A stretch of DNA of 6,161 nucleotides, taken from the NCBI GenBank assembly GCA_021203945.1, contig JAJQAF010000199.1, forward strand, positions 1-6,161. Direction: 5' to 3'. The stretch is from Campylobacter sp. Its GTDB lineage: Bacteria > Campylobacterota > Campylobacteria > Campylobacterales > Campylobacteraceae. Below, piece after piece: positions 5,454 through 6,161 of the stretch. Below the pieces are notes generated by a model. That model was not told the DNA's origin. It worked only from the letters and a program-made list of their open reading frames with translations, and did no database searches. Position 1 is the first letter of the stretch; every line of letters begins with the position of its first letter. A program made the position numbers and the translations under genes.

Positions 5454-6161
5454 TTACGCCTCTTCTTTATTTTTATCTTTTGCAAAAACGCCGATTGCGG
5501 CATGTGCGGCTATGCCGATACCGGCAAGCGCAAGTATGCCGATACCGATTTTATCGCTTACGTTATCCGCTCCAAGTCCTAAAACCGTATCAAATAATCT
5601 ATCCGCCATAGGCTCTTCAAAAGGTCCCATAGTATCCCAAAAATCAGGCTCGCTGCAACCTATGCAGCCGTGTCCTGATTGAACGGGCCAGCTTGTATGT
5701 TGATTAAATCTCTCTCGCGAACAGTTATTAAAGGTATATGGACCCTTACAGCCGACTTTATATAGACAATATCCGTTTTTAGCACCCTCGTCGCCGAACG
5801 TTTGAACGAATTCACCCGCATCAAAATGTCCGCGTCTTTCGCATAAATCGTGAATTCTAAGCCCGTAAGCCCATTTTGGACGATTAAATACGTCAAGTGC
5901 CGGCAGTGTTCCGAAAAGAATGAAATGAAGCACGTTTCCTACGATATTTTTTTCGCTGGGCGGACAGCCCGGAACGTTTATAACGGGTTTGCTCGTGGCT
6001 TTGCTTAGAGCTTGAGAATTTGAAGGATTCGGACGAGCCGCTTGAACTCCTCCGAAGCTGGAACAGGTGCCTATGGCAAATATGGCAGCCGCATTATCGC
6101 TTGCGTGTTTTGCATGATGAAGCCCGCTATAACCCAAAGGTCCGACCGTAAGATAGTGTTC
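5454..6161 (-). CDS. hydA: [NiFe] hydrogenase small (iron-sulfur) subunit HydA, 5' end cut by window edge
   Basis: This is the electron-transfer subunit of the membrane-bound hydrogenase. The last 235 residues are visible and open at the right edge; the Tat signal and first proximal-cluster cysteines are missing. Numbering from the first visible codon: proximal-cluster Cys33 (GTCSSFGG) and Cys66 (VPGCPP); distal-cluster His104 and Cys107 (IHDLC), Cys132 and Cys138 (YCLYKVGC); medial-cluster Cys147, Cys166 and Cys169 (NNCS, HGCIGC), with Pro159 in WPVQ, the residue that makes this cluster 3Fe-4S in standard enzymes. A hydrophobic helix at about 205-227 anchors the C-terminus in the membrane and contains His220; a histidine in this helix is known, as I recall, to matter for quinone reduction in Wolinella. 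The position after Gly37 is Gly38 rather than the extra Cys of oxygen-tolerant enzymes. The frame is open to the edge, so the TTG at 6137 is not the start. hydB follows 1 nt downstream. Confidence 0.98.
   Translation of the reverse strand, partial: EHYLTVGPLGYSGLHHAKHASDNAAAIFAIGTCSSFGGVQAARPNPSNSQALSKATSKPVINVPGCPPSEKNIVGNVLHFILFGTLPALDVFNRPKWAYGLRIHDLCERRGHFDAGEFVQTFGDEGAKNGYCLYKVGCKGPYTFNNCSRERFNQHTSWPVQSGHGCIGCSEPDFWDTMGPFEEPMADRLFDTVLGLGADNVSDKIGIGILALAGIGIAAHAAIGVFAKDKNKEEA
5459..5463 (-). promoter_or_regulatory. Ribosome binding site of hydB inside the last codons of hydA
   Basis: AGAGG, within AAGAAGAGG, lies 6 nt before the ATG at 5452. It is encoded by the Glu-Glu-Ala end of hydA. 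It decides in favour of the 5452 start over the ATG at 5503. Confidence 0.7.

Larger units (their letters stand above)
1..6161 (-). other. Hydrogenase operon hydABCDE-hypF (both ends outside the window)
   Basis: Six genes run in the same direction with junctions of +1, +9, +3, -17 and -17 nt. No stretch can hold an internal promoter or a stem-loop terminator. A single transcript entering from the right is expected. Structural genes come first and maturation genes after, as in Wolinella and Helicobacter hyd clusters. Confidence 0.85.

Noticed and set aside
5453..5503. Longer hydB start at 5503 giving a basic 17-residue leader
   Set aside because: It lies wholly within the hydA coding end. The family starts a few residues before the RIEGH motif, and the ATG at 5452 has a well-placed ribosome site.
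5253..5611. Two overlapping plus-strand open frames opposite the hydA-hydB junction
   Set aside because: They are shadows of two strongly conserved hydrogenase genes, have no family resemblance, and would be in conflict with each other.
5660..5896. Second minus-strand open frame within hydA
   Set aside because: It is out of frame with the Fe-S cluster motifs of HydA and has no features of its own.
6135..6137. TTG as a start codon of hydA
   Set aside because: The frame is open to the window edge, and the residues before it (EHYLTVGP) are typical small-subunit sequence.
1..6161. CRISPR, tRNA, rRNA, insertion sequence or phage signals
   Set aside because: No spaced direct repeats, cloverleaf sequence, terminal inverted repeats or transposase motifs were seen; the whole window is explained by six hydrogenase genes.

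Overview
The window is one continuous stretch of a membrane-bound [NiFe] uptake-hydrogenase operon. Every real gene lies on the minus strand, so the genes read from the right edge to the left. The low G+C, the frequent AAATTT-type tracts, the Lys/Phe/Asn/Ile-rich proteins and the order hydA-hydB-hydC-hydD-hydE-hypF all point to an epsilonproteobacterium (Campylobacterota), most likely a Campylobacter or a close relative such as Sulfurospirillum or Wolinella. The genus is inferred from gene order and composition, not from a search.

Layout in transcription order: hydA, small iron-sulfur subunit, start lost beyond the right edge (6161-5454); hydB, large Ni-Fe subunit (5452-3734); hydC, diheme cytochrome b anchor (3724-3041); hydD, maturation endopeptidase (3037-2483); hydE, a poorly understood protein (2499-949); hypF, carbamoyltransferase for the CN ligands of the active site, end lost beyond the left edge (965-1). 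Gaps are 1, 9 and 3 nt, followed by two 17-nt overlaps. There is no room for internal promoters or terminators, and no non-coding stretch longer than 9 nt. The operon promoter should lie to the right of the window, and further hyp genes may lie to the left.

How the genes work together: HydA and HydB form the periplasm-facing catalytic dimer. HydB binds Ni-Fe through two CxxC motifs, HydA carries electrons through three Fe-S clusters, and HydC passes them to menaquinone, feeding anaerobic or microaerobic respiration with H2 as donor. HypF starts synthesis of the CN ligands, and HydD removes the 18-residue C-terminal tail of HydB after Ni insertion.

The most interesting gene is hydE. By eye, its C-terminal part resembles the Kae1-like carbamoyltransferase domain of HypF, and its first ~65 residues line up without gaps with the acylphosphatase domain of the HypF encoded next door. 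In both places the signature catalytic residues are missing, and no zinc-finger cysteines are present. HydE may therefore be a degenerate tandem paralogue of HypF, repurposed as an accessory or scaffold protein.
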